The notes: generated from the sequence alone by a model not told the origin. 64,000 bases of DNA from an uncultured Candidatus Actinomarina sp. (GCA_902619825.1 CACNFT010000001.1:329534-393533); one strand, 5' to 3'. Positions 45,252 to 55,631 are shown, numbered from the stretch's first letter. Numbers and translations are program-made.

Positions 45252-46940
45252 CTAATTTCTAAATTTCTCAATAAAACTATCGATTTTATTTTCTAAAATT
45301 GGAAGTGTAATTCCGCCATCACATAAAACTTCATCGTGAAAATATCTTATATCAAATTTTTCACCAAGCTCCTTTTCAGCCTTTTTTCGTAGTTGCTCAA
45401 TCTTTAACTGTCCCATTTTATATGAACAGGCTTGACCTGGCCATGCAATATATCTGTCGGTTTCTATATTTGCATTTATTTCTTCAATTGGTGAATTGCC
45501 TCTGAAAAATTCAATTGCTGAATTTCTAGACCATCCCATTCCGTGCATTCCTGTATCTAGTACTAGCCTGCATGCTCTCCAAGCATCATTACCAAGTCTG
45601 CCAAGTTGTTGAACGTCATTTGAGTACAAGCCCATTTCGTTTGCTAGCTGTTCAGAATATAAACCCCACCCCTCTACAAACGCAGTGGAGGCTGTATATC
45701 TCTGAAAATCAGGAACATTTTTAAGCTCTACAGCAATTGTCCTGTCAAGATGATGTCCAGGTATTGCTTCATGAAATGCAACAGATTCAGCTTCAAAAAT
45801 GCTTTTTGTTTCTGGTTTATATGTGTTTAAAAAATAAGTTCCATCTCTTGAACCGTCTGGTAAAGGAGAATAGTAGTATGCTGGTGGAGCGTGTTTTTCT
45901 GACTCTTCGGGAACTGGTAAAACATTACAAGGGGCTTTTGGAAATACTGTAAACCAATCAGCAAGAGGTTCGTATGCTCTTTGAATAATATCTTCTGCCA
46001 TTTGAAGCATCTGTTCTTTACTTTCAAAGCGCATCGATGGTTCAGTTTGCATTTTATAAAGTACCTCTTCTGGAGTTGTTACATCTTCGAACACATTTTT
46101 TCCAATATCAAAAAATTCTTTTTTTAATCTTTCAATCTCAGATAAACCTGTTTCGTGAACTTCTTTAACAGTGATGTCTTTATTTCCTGTAAATTTTCTT
46201 AAACTTCTTAAATAAATATCTTCACCACCCTCAATCCACATTATGCCTGGATTTGTATCCGACCTACCTTTAGGTAAATGCTCTGATTTGAGTTGTTCAA
46301 GATATGAATTAACACTTGGCCTAACATAACTCTCAATGATTAATTTTGCTTTATCTTTCCAGATATTTACATCTTCTTCAGATATTTCAGGAGAAAAATT
46401 TACTAACAAAAGAGGATCCGACTCTAATGATGTTTTGAGATAGCTTTCAATTTGATCGATTGTTCTTAACAAATTTCTTTCAGTTGCTACTCTATTTTTA
46501 TCTAGGCCTTTCTTTTGAACTGCAGATACTTGGTTAAAGAACTGATTGTATTGTTCTAATCTCTTCAATAAAAGATCGGCTGATTCTAAATCAGGAATAA
46601 ACATTTGCTGGTTGTAATCAATTAAATAGCCTGTGAATCCAGAAACTCCAGCTCCAAACTCCCAGCTCCTATCAAGTAATGAATCTTTATTTGATCCAAA
46701 AGCATACTCCAACATTCCATAGGTAACTTTTTCCTTGTTTGACAAATTATTGAAATCTATTTCGTTTAATCTTTTTTCAAACTTATTTAAATCTATTAAG
46801 TTTTGATCAAATTTAGTATCAGTTAATTCTTCGATTTGATCAAAGTATTCCTTGTATCCACGCATAATTGCAGATGTTGGCGAAGTGTTTAAAGAATTTT
46901 TAAAGAAATCTTCTGCTAATTGATTAAGTGCTTCATTCAT
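45252..46940 (-). CDS. DUF885 family metallopeptidase-like protein
   Basis: 562 residues. The family zinc signature HEAIPGHHLD is present in VAFHEAIPGHHLDRTIAVEL, with the downstream FVEGWGLYSEQLANEMGLY helix and WPGQACSYKMGQLKIEQLR near the C-terminus. The DUF885 fold is gluzincin-like and probably cleaves peptides. No signal peptide is seen, so it likely acts in the cytoplasm. Together with PepN and the M20 enzyme it fits a peptide-using lifestyle. It lies downstream of the ion-channel gene with an 8-base overlap. Confidence 0.87.
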   Translation of the reverse strand: MNEALNQLAEDFFKNSLNTSPTSAIMRGYKEYFDQIEELTDTKFDQNLIDLNKFEKRLNEIDFNNLSNKEKVTYGMLEYAFGSNKDSLLDRSWEFGAGVSGFTGYLIDYNQQMFIPDLESADLLLKRLEQYNQFFNQVSAVQKKGLDKNRVATERNLLRTIDQIESYLKTSLESDPLLLVNFSPEISEEDVNIWKDKAKLIIESYVRPSVNSYLEQLKSEHLPKGRSDTNPGIMWIEGGEDIYLRSLRKFTGNKDITVKEVHETGLSEIERLKKEFFDIGKNVFEDVTTPEEVLYKMQTEPSMRFESKEQMLQMAEDIIQRAYEPLADWFTVFPKAPCNVLPVPEESEKHAPPAYYYSPLPDGSRDGTYFLNTYKPETKSIFEAESVAFHEAIPGHHLDRTIAVELKNVPDFQRYTASTAFVEGWGLYSEQLANEMGLYSNDVQQLGRLGNDAWRACRLVLDTGMHGMGWSRNSAIEFFRGNSPIEEINANIETDRYIAWPGQACSYKMGQLKIEQLRKKAEKELGEKFDIRYFHDEVLCDGGITLPILENKIDSFIEKFRN

Positions 46941-47679
46941 TTTTGTCTTCCTTTATTTTTTCAATTTCATCTTCAATTTTTTCAAGCTTAATAAGGACAT
47001 CATCAAGGGTAGTTTGTTTTTCTCCAAAATTCGATAAGAAATATGCAGAAACGGTCGCCGTAATTGTAGCAATAAACCCTATTCCTAAAATCATAAGGGA
47101 ACTAGCAACGATTCTTCCTAGTGTTGTATAGGGCGTTATGTCTCCATATCCAACAGTTGTTATCGTAACCAAAGCCCACCATATTCCATCACTAAATGTT
47201 TCGACCTCCGGTTCAGAAATAAAGAAAAGGAATCCAAAGAAAATTATTAAAAATATAGTTGCATAGACGATCGACCTTAGTCCCCTGCTATTAAAAATAG
47301 CTTTTATATCAGATCCAAATTTCGCAACTACAACTGCAAGTCTGAATAACTGTAATACTCTTAATAGTCTTGGTAGTCTTACAAAACGTAGAAATCTAGA
47401 CGACTCTAATCCCTGAGGAACAAATGGGATAGAGCCGATTACAATAAAAAGTTCCAATTTGTGATTGAGAACATAGTCTTTTTTGTTTTCAGAGAGAATT
47501 AGTAAGTGGACGTACTCCAATAAAAATACAACCCATATCCCCCAATTGAGATAATTTGCAAATTCTTTTAGTCCTGAACTTCTATATTCAATGATTATTA
47601 CAGGTATTAGCAAGACAACTGCTATAAAAACAGGAACTTCATAAAATTTTTCAACTTTTTGATATCTCGAATTTTGCAT
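46933..47679 (-). CDS. Voltage-gated-type potassium channel (ion transporter family)
   Basis: 248 residues, six-helix layout. An S4-like arginine-rich helix spans about 95-113 (RFLRFVRLPRLLRVLQLFR). The pore loop has the K+ selectivity filter TVGYGD at 175-180 (WWALVTITTVGYGDITPYTT), and a C-terminal coiled coil (LDDVLIKLEKIEDEIEKIKE) probably tetramerises it. This is the typical bacterial Kv-like channel. It overlaps the DUF885 start, and is divergent from the DUF4015 gene. Confidence 0.92.
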   Translation of the reverse strand: MQNSRYQKVEKFYEVPVFIAVVLLIPVIIIEYRSSGLKEFANYLNWGIWVVFLLEYVHLLILSENKKDYVLNHKLELFIVIGSIPFVPQGLESSRFLRFVRLPRLLRVLQLFRLAVVVAKFGSDIKAIFNSRGLRSIVYATIFLIIFFGFLFFISEPEVETFSDGIWWALVTITTVGYGDITPYTTLGRIVASSLMILGIGFIATITATVSAYFLSNFGEKQTTLDDVLIKLEKIEDEIEKIKEDKNE

Positions 47680-47736
47680 ATAGATATTATAAAACTAGCT
47701 TTGAAAGAAATTAATAAGTATTCTTAAAATAAGAAG

Positions 47737-49002
47737 ATGAACAGGGTAACAAATTTTTTTCTTGTGTTTGTATTGGCATTTGCCACTACAAATTTTTTTT
47801 CACGGGATATCAACAATGAAAAATCAAACAATCAAATAGTCACGAATACAACAGTATATAAAACAGATGTTGCTGTAGAGATAGCAAAAAATATTAAAAG
47901 TGTTGATGCTAATAAAATCAATGCAGACATAACCAGTAAAGAGCAAAAATTTAGTTCAAAACTAATCTCAGATTTAAATGAAGAGCTCGTTGTTCTTAAT
48001 CAAGAAATTACTTTTTTAATAAAACAACAAAAATTTTCTCAGTTTAGAGAAAAGCATGGAGGAGTCAGAGGAATTTACATAAATGGTTACCACATGACTA
48101 ATAGTTCAAAGTTAGAAAGAATCAACAACATCTTGGGTAATACAAATGTAAATAGCCTTGTTATTGATGTAAAAACTGACAATGGACATATTTTATTTGA
48201 TACTGTTGATGAACTTGCTGGAGAAATGTCAAATATTAGAAGTAAATATAACAGTAAAACATTAAATACTTTAAAAGATACAAATGATCTTTACCTGATT
48301 GGGAGAGTTGTTGTTTTTCAAGATCCGTTATTTGCTAAAAATTATCCAAATGAAGCAATATTTGATTCATATAATAAAAGAATTTATTCCCAAGATGGTC
48401 AATATTTTATTGATCCCGGTAGTGAAAAGGCTAGAAACTATGTGATCAATATTGCAAAAGAAGCATGCGAATTAGGCTTTGACGAAATCCAATTTGACTA
48501 TATTAGATATCCAGATTCTAACTACAAGTATATGGTTTTCAAAGATGAAAATACTTACGAAAACAGAATAAAAAATATAAATAGTTTTCTTAAGGTTGCT
48601 AAAAAAGAGATAAACAGTCTTGGGTGTTTTGTGTCCGCAGATGTATTTGGATACATATTAACTAATAAATTTGATGGTGGAATTGGTCAAAACCTTGAAA
48701 CAATTATCGCAAACGTTGACTTCTTATCACCAATGGTATATCCATCTCATTACAGTAAAGGTTCTTTTGGATATCAAAATCCGAATAGAAACCCATATGG
48801 AGTCATTACCTCAGCTTTAGATGATGCTTTAGAAAGAGGTGTTGAAGAGATTAAATTAAGACCATTCTTACAAGGTTTTTGGCATACTGACGCTGAAGTA
48901 CAAGAAAATATTCGTGCTGCTGAAGATAAGAATTTGGACTGGATTATTTGGAACGTTTCCTCTTCGTATAATTTAGGTTATTTTAGTAAGCTTGATTCAT
49001 GA
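47737..49002 (+). CDS. Putative glycoside hydrolase (DUF4015/GH-like TIM barrel), secreted
   Basis: 421 residues. A signal peptide is at the N-terminus (NRVTNFFLVFVLAFATTNFF), followed by a coiled-coil linker and then a TIM-barrel domain. That domain has VRGIYINGYHMTNSSKLERI, NVNSLVIDVKTDNGHILFDT, GFDEIQFDYIRYPDS with candidate catalytic acids, and DFLSPMVYPSHYSKGSFGYQ. This is the DUF4015 putative glycosyl hydrolase family. It likely acts outside the membrane on polysaccharide or peptidoglycan, but the substrate is unknown. It overlaps the M20 gene by 4 bases. Confidence 0.82.
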   Translation: MNRVTNFFLVFVLAFATTNFFSRDINNEKSNNQIVTNTTVYKTDVAVEIAKNIKSVDANKINADITSKEQKFSSKLISDLNEELVVLNQEITFLIKQQKFSQFREKHGGVRGIYINGYHMTNSSKLERINNILGNTNVNSLVIDVKTDNGHILFDTVDELAGEMSNIRSKYNSKTLNTLKDTNDLYLIGRVVVFQDPLFAKNYPNEAIFDSYNKRIYSQDGQYFIDPGSEKARNYVINIAKEACELGFDEIQFDYIRYPDSNYKYMVFKDENTYENRIKNINSFLKVAKKEINSLGCFVSADVFGYILTNKFDGGIGQNLETIIANVDFLSPMVYPSHYSKGSFGYQNPNRNPYGVITSALDDALERGVEEIKLRPFLQGFWHTDAEVQENIRAAEDKNLDWIIWNVSSSYNLGYFSKLDS

Positions 49003-50138
49003 CAATTAAAAAAGAATTTAAATCTGAGTTAGAATCTTTGCACAAAAGCCTGATTGAAGTAAACGACTGGATGTACGAAAATCCAGAACTTGCTTTCGAA
49101 GAATTTGAAACGTCTAAGTATCTCGTTAACTACATAAAAAAATATGATCCTGAAGTCATGTACCCAACACATGGTCTTGATACAGCTTTTGAGGTAACTT
49201 TTGGTAAAGATGGTCCTCTCGTTGTTCTTTGTGTCGAATACGATGCGTTGCCAGAAATTGGACATGCCTGTGGCCACAACATAATTGCCACTTGCTCGAT
49301 TGGAGCTGGATTAGGTCTGAGAAATCTTGTCGACCAACTAGGTATCAGAGTCAAGCTACTAGGAACTCCTGCCGAAGAAGGTGGTGGTGGAAAAATAATA
49401 TTATTAGACAATGGAGCATTTGAAGATGCAAAATGTTCGATGATGATTCACCCTGGTCCTTATGATGTGGCTAATCCTACATTTTCTACAATTCAACAAT
49501 ATAAAGTTGAGTTCTTTGGGAAGGACGCACATGCTGCTGGTGCGCCGGAAGAGGGTATAAATGCACTAGATGCCCAAATACAACTATTTGTAAATGCTTC
49601 TACGTATCGTCAACAAATGTTAAGAACTGATAGGATGCATGGAGTTATAAAAGATGGAGGGTTTAAGCCGAACATTATTCCATCTTATACTTCATCAGAG
49701 TGGTACCTTAGATCTTTAAACGAAGATGGGCTGAACAAGTTGGAACAAGATTTTTTAAATTTCGTAAACGGGGCGGCAATTGCAACTAAATGCAAATCAG
49801 ACGTTACTTCTCCAGACTTTAGATACCAAGAAATTCTAAATAATAAAACAATGTTCGAATTGTTTATGGAAAACTGTAATGAAATTGGAAGAGACATGCC
49901 ACTACAAGATCCGGCACAACTTGGCTTAGGATCAACAGATATGGGAAACATATCCTTCGCGATGCCATCTATTCATCCTATGTTGGCTATCGACTCAGGA
50001 GACGCAGTCAATCATCAGCCTGAATTTGCAGCAGCTACAATTGAAGCTGGTGGTCATAAAGCTATATTCGATGGAGCATATGGAATGGGTGCAACCATTA
50101 TTGATTTAGCTGAAAAAAATCTCTGGGATAAACTCTAA
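48999..50138 (+). CDS. M20-family amidohydrolase (aminobenzoyl-glutamate hydrolase-like)
   Basis: 379 residues. The metal-site sequence is [19 protein letters not shown] with D82, H89 and the C91/H93 pair. Then [12 protein letters not shown] carries the catalytic Glu pair, and [19 protein letters not shown] belongs to the dimerisation domain. This is the M20D/AbgB-like aminoacylase type, which cleaves N-acyl or aminobenzoyl-glutamate amides. The closing [20 protein letters not shown] segment holds the last ligand. The stop codon overlaps the aapP stop on the other strand by 4 bases. Confidence 0.88.
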   Translation: MTIKKEFKSELESLHKSLIEVNDWMYENPELAFEEFETSKYLVNYIKKYDPEVMYPTHGLDTAFEVTFGKDGPLVVLCVEYDALPEIGHACGHNIIATCSIGAGLGLRNLVDQLGIRVKLLGTPAEEGGGGKIILLDNGAFEDAKCSMMIHPGPYDVANPTFSTIQQYKVEFFGKDAHAAGAPEEGINALDAQIQLFVNASTYRQQMLRTDRMHGVIKDGGFKPNIIPSYTSSEWYLRSLNEDGLNKLEQDFLNFVNGAAIATKCKSDVTSPDFRYQEILNNKTMFELFMENCNEIGRDMPLQDPAQLGLGSTDMGNISFAMPSIHPMLAIDSGDAVNHQPEFAAATIEAGGHKAIFDGAYGMGATIIDLAEKNLWDKL

Positions 50139-50863
50139 AGAATCTGACTTAAGAACAACTTGGTTCTGTCATTTTGAGGATTATCAAAAAATTCTGTGGG
50201 GGTATTTTCCTCAACCATCAATCCCTCATCAAATAACATAACTCTGTCGGCAACTTCTTTAGCAAACCCCATTTCATGAGTAACGACAATCATTGTCATT
50301 CCAGATAAAGCTAACTCTTTCATAGCATCCAATACCTCTTTTATCATTTCAGGGTCAAGTGCTGATGTTGGCTCATCAAATAACATTATTTTTGGTTCCA
50401 TTGCTAATGCTCTTGCTATTGCCACTCTTTGTTGTTGGCCACCAGATAGTTGGCCTGGAAATTTTGATGCTTGCTCAGGAATACCAACTCTTGTCAAAAG
50501 CTCCATTGCTTTTTCTTCTGATTCACTTCTGCTTTTTTTTCTAACCCAAATTGGAGCAAGAGTTACGTTTTGTAATACTGTCAGGTGTGGAAAAAGATTG
50601 AAACTCTGGAAAACCATTCCAACTTCAGATCTAATAGCTTCTATATTTTTGAGATCATTAGTTAACTCAATACCATCAACGATAATTTCACCCTCTTGGT
50701 GTTGTTCAAGTCTGTTTATACATCTTATAAAGGTTGATTTTCCAGAACCTGAAGGTCCACATATAACTAAGACTTCACCTTCTTGAACTTCCATAGATAT
50801 ACCTTTAAGAGCTTGGAAATCTCCAAACCATTTTTTAACATCGTTTGTTTTAATAATGCTCAT
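50135..50863 (-). CDS. aapP: Polar amino-acid ABC transporter ATP-binding protein
   Basis: 242 residues. Walker A is [10 protein letters not shown] (about 35-44), the Q loop [10 protein letters not shown], the ABC signature [15 protein letters not shown], Walker [15 protein letters not shown] and the switch VTHEMGF. It is of the GlnQ/AapP subgroup. It powers the importer formed with the two permeases directly upstream, and is the last gene of the four-gene minus-strand operon SBP-permease-permease-ATPase. Three bases separate it from the permease gene. Confidence 0.95.
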   Translation of the reverse strand: MSIIKTNDVKKWFGDFQALKGISMEVQEGEVLVICGPSGSGKSTFIRCINRLEQHQEGEIIVDGIELTNDLKNIEAIRSEVGMVFQSFNLFPHLTVLQNVTLAPIWVRKKSRSESEEKAMELLTRVGIPEQASKFPGQLSGGQQQRVAIARALAMEPKIMLFDEPTSALDPEMIKEVLDAMKELALSGMTMIVVTHEMGFAKEVADRVMLFDEGLMVEENTPTEFFDNPQNDRTKLFLSQIL

Positions 50864-50866
50864 AAA

Positions 50867-52669
50867 TTATCTTTCTCCTAATCCTAATCTTTTTTCAACT
50901 TTCATGCTTCTTCTGGATAGAGTAAATGTAAATATCCAATAGAAAAATGCAATGAATAATAAGTTCTCTCTATCGTGGCCAACAAAATTTACTGGTATTG
51001 ATTGAGTACCAATTATCACCTTACCGATTGTGAGGAAATCAATAAGTCCGATAATCGTAACCAAACTTGAATCTTTAAATGCAGTTATCGCACTACTAAC
51101 TAACGTAGGAATAATTGCTCTTAATGCCTGTGGCATTACAATCAATGAAGTTTTTTGAAAAGGACTCATTCCTATTGCGTCAGCCGCTTCATATTGTCCT
51201 TTTGGAATAGATTGAAGTCCCCCTCTAATATTTTCTGCGAAATATGCTCCACTAAAGAATGCAGTTACCATAAGCACTCTTACAACTAACTCAAAGTTGA
51301 CACCTTCTGGTAAGAAAACTGCCATGGTAACGCTGGCAAAGAAAAGCCATGTAATATAAGGAACAGAACGAGTTAATTCAATAATTCCTGTACAAACAAG
51401 TCTAACAATAGGTAGTTTCGAGTTTCTTCCCAAGGCTAAAAGCACTCCCAAAGGAAATGAAACATAAGTTCCAAATATTGCAAGAAGCCAAGTTAGAGAA
51501 AATCCGCCAAAAATACTTTGCTGTTGTACGATAATCTGTGTATCTGAAGAGCCACCACGAATTAAAACAGATAAAGTAAATAGTGAAACACCCCAAACAA
51601 TAATAAGGTTTCTCTTACCTTTTGTAGATGAAGACACGGCTGGAATTACGATAGTAAATAACACAAGTAATAAGAGAGCTGATTTAAGAAGAATAGGGAC
51701 CGAGATAAAAAGTGCTATACCCGTAATAGCAATAAGTACACCCAAATATATAGAAAAATATTTCTCAACAACTGGATTGTTGATAAAGGTAATTGTCAAT
51801 GCTCCAATTAAAAAGATCCCTATAAAAATTGGTATATCCTGACCAAGAATTGTTGGTAGATCTATTTCTGGCTTTTTAAAAATCCATGAAAAAATAAATA
51901 ATGGTAAAAGAACCCACGAGATAGACATTGTTCTCTTAATATTTTTAGAATCTTTAAATCTAGAACCTATAAAATAAAAAGCTAAAAATAATCCAAAAAT
52001 GATAGTCCAAGGAGTCTTTGTTGTGTCAGCAATTGGCATTAAAGGATCTGGAAATATTCTTTGGTTACTGCTATCAAGCTGTATTGTCGGGAGCTTTATA
52101 ATCCACATCAAAACTATTGGTATTGCCAAATAAAAACATAATAAGTCTGATTTATTGAATTTGTAATTAAGTTTTAGATTCTTTAGTACAAAAAATACAA
52201 CAACTAATATTGCAGAAGGTATAAGGAGTTGTAAGCGTGTTTCCATCGGGAAGGACTCCTCTGTTTGAATGATTCCGTCGTTGTCTGTAACACTTGAAAA
52301 CGTAGGTGCTACAACAGTGAAGAAAAGAAAAGCTAAACTGACTCGCAGAAATTTTGAGAATACCTCAGATAATGATGATTCTTCAGTACTTTTCCACAAC
52401 CCTATAGACATTCCAGCAAAAACTAGAGCTAATCCTACAGATATCCACACCCTAATAAAATCTTCTTCAGGATATGCCTGGACCATATAAAGTTGCATAT
52501 TATTTAAGACAGACAGCCAGTCTTTATCAGATGCCATTGCAAATCCAAACAATCCTCTAAAGAAACCCAAGACAAAAAATGATGTAGCTACGGTAAGTAT
52601 TGATGATGGAATTGAAGAAAATAAGTTTTCTCTCATCCAGGCTATTGATTTTTTAAATTCTAAATTCAT
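50867..52669 (-). CDS. Amino-acid ABC transporter permease, AapM-like, with long N-terminal membrane extension
   Basis: 600 residues, well over the roughly 385 of AapM. The C-terminal BPD permease domain is normal: ALGRNSKLPIVRLVCTGIIE, then VPYITWLF, and the EAA loop EAADAIGMSPFQKTSLIVMP. The first 380 residues contain about ten hydrophobic helices joined by short polar loops, an apparently lineage-specific expansion. It probably imports polar or general L-amino acids with the neighbouring permease. It directly follows the aapQ-like gene with no gap. Confidence 0.85.
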   Translation of the reverse strand: MNLEFKKSIAWMRENLFSSIPSSILTVATSFFVLGFFRGLFGFAMASDKDWLSVLNNMQLYMVQAYPEEDFIRVWISVGLALVFAGMSIGLWKSTEESSLSEVFSKFLRVSLAFLFFTVVAPTFSSVTDNDGIIQTEESFPMETRLQLLIPSAILVVVFFVLKNLKLNYKFNKSDLLCFYLAIPIVLMWIIKLPTIQLDSSNQRIFPDPLMPIADTTKTPWTIIFGLFLAFYFIGSRFKDSKNIKRTMSISWVLLPLFIFSWIFKKPEIDLPTILGQDIPIFIGIFLIGALTITFINNPVVEKYFSIYLGVLIAITGIALFISVPILLKSALLLLVLFTIVIPAVSSSTKGKRNLIIVWGVSLFTLSVLIRGGSSDTQIIVQQQSIFGGFSLTWLLAIFGTYVSFPLGVLLALGRNSKLPIVRLVCTGIIELTRSVPYITWLFFASVTMAVFLPEGVNFELVVRVLMVTAFFSGAYFAENIRGGLQSIPKGQYEAADAIGMSPFQKTSLIVMPQALRAIIPTLVSSAITAFKDSSLVTIIGLIDFLTIGKVIIGTQSIPVNFVGHDRENLLFIAFFYWIFTFTLSRRSMKVEKRLGLGER

Positions 52670-54469
52670 TTATCTCTCAACAATCTTCAGTTTTCTGTTG
52701 TAAAAATTGATTATGCTAGAAATTGTTAAACTTACGGTACTGTAAAAGATCATCCATACAATAAATACAGGTAAAGTTTGTCCTTCCTGATTGTATAAAG
52801 TTTGACCGACAGCAACAATTTCAGGGAAAGCTACAGCTATCCCCAATGAAGTATTTTTTGCAAGGTTTAGATACTGATTACCCATTGGAGGCAACATTAC
52901 TCTAATTGCCTGGGGTATAACAATTAACCTCAGAAGAGCACTTCTTCTAAAACCTAAAGAGAGTCCAGCTTCAGATTGCCCTTTGGCAACAGCCATAATG
53001 CCTGCTCTTACTACTTCGGATATAAATATTGCAGTATATAAAACTACTCCAACCCAGGTTGCAAAATAGCCAACTGACAACTTTTTACCATAATCATCAG
53101 AATATCTCTTAAATTTTGTAGTACCTGTTTGCTCAATCCTTGGTCTTGATAATGTAAAGGGATCACCCTCTGTGACTTGAATTTCGTAAAACTCTTCGCC
53201 CACTTTAAGTGATTTACCTTCTTCAAGATAAAGTGTTTCAATAGTACCTGCGTACTTAGCAACAATTTCATACTCTACTTTTTCTTCATTTGGCTTTCTA
53301 ATAATGTAGGCATCAGCAATTTTATCCCCAACTTCTACTCTTGATCCTGGTTCGACTACCCAATTAATAATCTCTGCTTTTTTCATTTCTACATTTTCTT
53401 TTTCGATTTCAACATCATGCATTGGGAACCAATATAATTTATTTTCAATACCGTGGAAGAGTTGTGGAAGCCCCCAATCGGCTTTATAGGTCAGTTCATC
53501 TCCTACTAAAAATTTTGAGACACTTGCTCCAAATGATGTAAGAAAAAGAAAAACTAATAATACAACTATTGCAACATTAAATATTATTTTAAAATAATCA
53601 TCATCACTATAAATTCCCTGAGCTTCTTCAGATTTTTTACTATCAATAAATCTTTTGGTAACTCTAAATCCAATAAAAACTGTAATTGCCGAAAATAGAA
53701 TCTGATAAAAAATTCCTGGAACACTCTCTAAGCCTATTGAAAGATATCCTGCAATTAGACCAATTATTCCAACTACTCTAAAACCTCCGAACCATCCGAC
53801 AATAATAAGTACAACAAAAGATATCACGGCCCATAATGTTGGATATGTCTCTCTTCCTTCTTTTTCAAGGGTTCTAACTCTCCATTTAAATATCTGGTTA
53901 GCAATGTATAAAACTAAAATAAAGTAAACCATAAATAAAATCGCATTAGGTTCTCTATTTGGCCATGGGAATGCGATACCTTTTGCACTTGCATGAATTG
54001 TATATGTACCAATTTCTGATACTTCTAATCTAGGTAGTGTAAGTATCAAGGCTTGAAAGAAAAGAATTTGAACTAAAAGTGGTACGTTCCTCACGATTTC
54101 TAATATTCCTGTTGCACTTTTTTCCACAATATAGTTTTTTGATAGTCTTGCGATACCAAGCATTGTCCCAAGAATTGTTGCCGCAAAAATTCCTGTAACT
54201 GTAATCCTTAGCATGTTTAACATACCAACCTGAAGCATCTGTAAACCAGAAACTGGAAGGGTATACATTCCTTCAGCAATAGAAACACCTGGTGTTTCTC
54301 CCAAAAAATCCCAGGAAAATGCTATATTTGTTGATGCAAAGTTAGTTGATGCATTTCCTAAATATCTTAAGACAATGCTTATAAAACCAACAAGAAAAAC
54401 TATTTGGCTTAACCATTTTAAGAAAACAACATTTCTAAAAAAAAGTAAATATTTGAGAGCGCCTTTCAT
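52670..54469 (-). CDS. Amino-acid ABC transporter permease, AapQ-like, with embedded lipoyl/biotinyl-like domain
   Basis: 599 residues against roughly 400 for AapQ. The N-terminal half (helices to about 315, including LPVSGLQMLQVGMLNMLRIT) and the C-terminal EAA part (GQSEAGLSLGFRRSALLRLI at 497-516) are of permease type. Between them, about residues 361-433 read like a lipoyl/biotinyl hammerhead (INWVVEPGSRVEVGDKIADA and AKYAGTIETLYLEEGKSLKV, then GEEFYEI). The usual DKA modification site is not clear, so it may be an unmodified barrel-sandwich. It pairs with the AapM-like subunit downstream. Confidence 0.82.
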   Translation of the reverse strand: MKGALKYLLFFRNVVFLKWLSQIVFLVGFISIVLRYLGNASTNFASTNIAFSWDFLGETPGVSIAEGMYTLPVSGLQMLQVGMLNMLRITVTGIFAATILGTMLGIARLSKNYIVEKSATGILEIVRNVPLLVQILFFQALILTLPRLEVSEIGTYTIHASAKGIAFPWPNREPNAILFMVYFILVLYIANQIFKWRVRTLEKEGRETYPTLWAVISFVVLIIVGWFGGFRVVGIIGLIAGYLSIGLESVPGIFYQILFSAITVFIGFRVTKRFIDSKKSEEAQGIYSDDDYFKIIFNVAIVVLLVFLFLTSFGASVSKFLVGDELTYKADWGLPQLFHGIENKLYWFPMHDVEIEKENVEMKKAEIINWVVEPGSRVEVGDKIADAYIIRKPNEEKVEYEIVAKYAGTIETLYLEEGKSLKVGEEFYEIQVTEGDPFTLSRPRIEQTGTTKFKRYSDDYGKKLSVGYFATWVGVVLYTAIFISEVVRAGIMAVAKGQSEAGLSLGFRRSALLRLIVIPQAIRVMLPPMGNQYLNLAKNTSLGIAVAFPEIVAVGQTLYNQEGQTLPVFIVWMIFYSTVSLTISSIINFYNRKLKIVER

Positions 54470-54507
54470 TATAAAATTTTATCAAATAAATATGGTACTT
54501 ACAAAGC

Positions 54508-54531
54508 AAAAGGGGCTTTTCAGCCCCTTTT
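54508..54531 (-). terminator. Hairpin between SBP and permease genes
   Basis: A perfect 10-base inverted repeat, AAAAGGGGCT (54508-54517) and AGCCCCTTTT (54522-54531), with loop TTTC. Read on the minus strand it ends in TTTTGCTTTG, a partial T tract. It sits between the substrate-binding-protein stop and the permease start and probably reduces transcription into the permeases, as is usual in SBP-first ABC operons. Confidence 0.7.
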
Positions 54532-54554
54532 ACATTTATATAAAGATAATTAAA

Positions 54555-55631
54555 TTATCTTGCAGGAGGTGCGTAAATTAACCCACCGTTTGTCCAACGA
54601 TCGTTAGCTCCACCTTCTCTGAAGAGACCTAATGGATTTAGGTTTCTTGAGTAGATTTGGTCATAGTTACCAACTTGCTTGATAACATTGTAGAACGCGT
54701 CTGCGCTAAGACCCATCTTTGTTTGAAGCTCACCATCATTTGCACCAAATAATCTTCCAAGTTCTGGAAGTGCGTCTGTGTCAACAGAGTCAACGTTTGC
54801 GCTAGTAACACCATACTCATCTGCGATGATTGTTGCGTATACTGTCCAGTTGACTACGTCTGCCCATTCGCTGTCATTTGATCTATATGTTGGTCCTAAT
54901 GGCTCTTTTGATATTGGTGATGTTGGGAAAATTACCCAATCATTAAGAGCGTCATTAACTGCTCTTCTACCAACAAGTGCTGAACCATCAGTTGTGATAA
55001 TATCACATTCACCTGCAATGAATTTGTCAACAGCTTCTGCGAAAGCTTCAACTGTAACAAGTTCGATTGTTGCACCAGCAAGTCCTGCACCTTCAGTAAT
55101 ATTCTTTTCGGTTGTAGTTCCTGCGTTAGTACATACTCTAAGTCCGTCAATATCAGCTAGTGTAGAGCTTTCGGTAATACCGTCTGCTTTTCTACCAAGT
55201 AATTGCTGACCATCAAAGTAGGTTGTAGGACCGAAGTCATTACCTAACTCTGTGTCACGGCTTTGAGTCCAAGTTGTGTTTCTAAAAAGAACATCAACCT
55301 CACCAGCTGCTAGAGATGTGAATCTTTCAGCAGATGTAAGTTGCTTGAATTCGACTTTACTGTAGTCGCCGAAAACAGCAGCTGCCACTGCATAACAGAA
55401 ATCAACATCAAATCCACCAAAGGATCCGTCATCAGCTTGCTCACTGAATCCGGTAGCACCAGTACTGATTCCACACTTAAGAAATCCTCTTTCGATTACT
55501 TCATCTAGTGTAGATTCATCTGAGTGATCGTGTTCTTCTTCAACTGCTACTTCCTCAACTGCTTCTTCTGTAGCACAAGCTACTGCAATCATAGAAAGTA
55601 TAAGTAAAGAAACGATTGCTTTTTTACTCAA
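54555..55631 (-). CDS. aapJ: Amino-acid ABC transporter substrate-binding lipoprotein (AapJ-like)
   Basis: 358 residues from the TTG at 55631, with AAGGAG six bases upstream. A lipoprotein signal ends in the lipobox AVAC with C19. A short acidic/His linker (EEEHDHSDES) follows. The SBP_bac_3 domain has ERGFLKCGISTGATGFSEQA, GSFGGFDVDFCYAVAAAVFG and SAERFTSLAAGEVDVLFRNT. It captures extracellular amino acids for the downstream permeases. The gene is noticeably G+C richer and more codon-biased to the eye than its neighbours, as expected for a highly expressed protein. Confidence 0.94.
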   Translation of the reverse strand: MSKKAIVSLLILSMIAVACATEEAVEEVAVEEEHDHSDESTLDEVIERGFLKCGISTGATGFSEQADDGSFGGFDVDFCYAVAAAVFGDYSKVEFKQLTSAERFTSLAAGEVDVLFRNTTWTQSRDTELGNDFGPTTYFDGQQLLGRKADGITESSTLADIDGLRVCTNAGTTTEKNITEGAGLAGATIELVTVEAFAEAVDKFIAGECDIITTDGSALVGRRAVNDALNDWVIFPTSPISKEPLGPTYRSNDSEWADVVNWTVYATIIADEYGVTSANVDSVDTDALPELGRLFGANDGELQTKMGLSADAFYNVIKQVGNYDQIYSRNLNPLGLFREGGANDRWTNGGLIYAPPAR

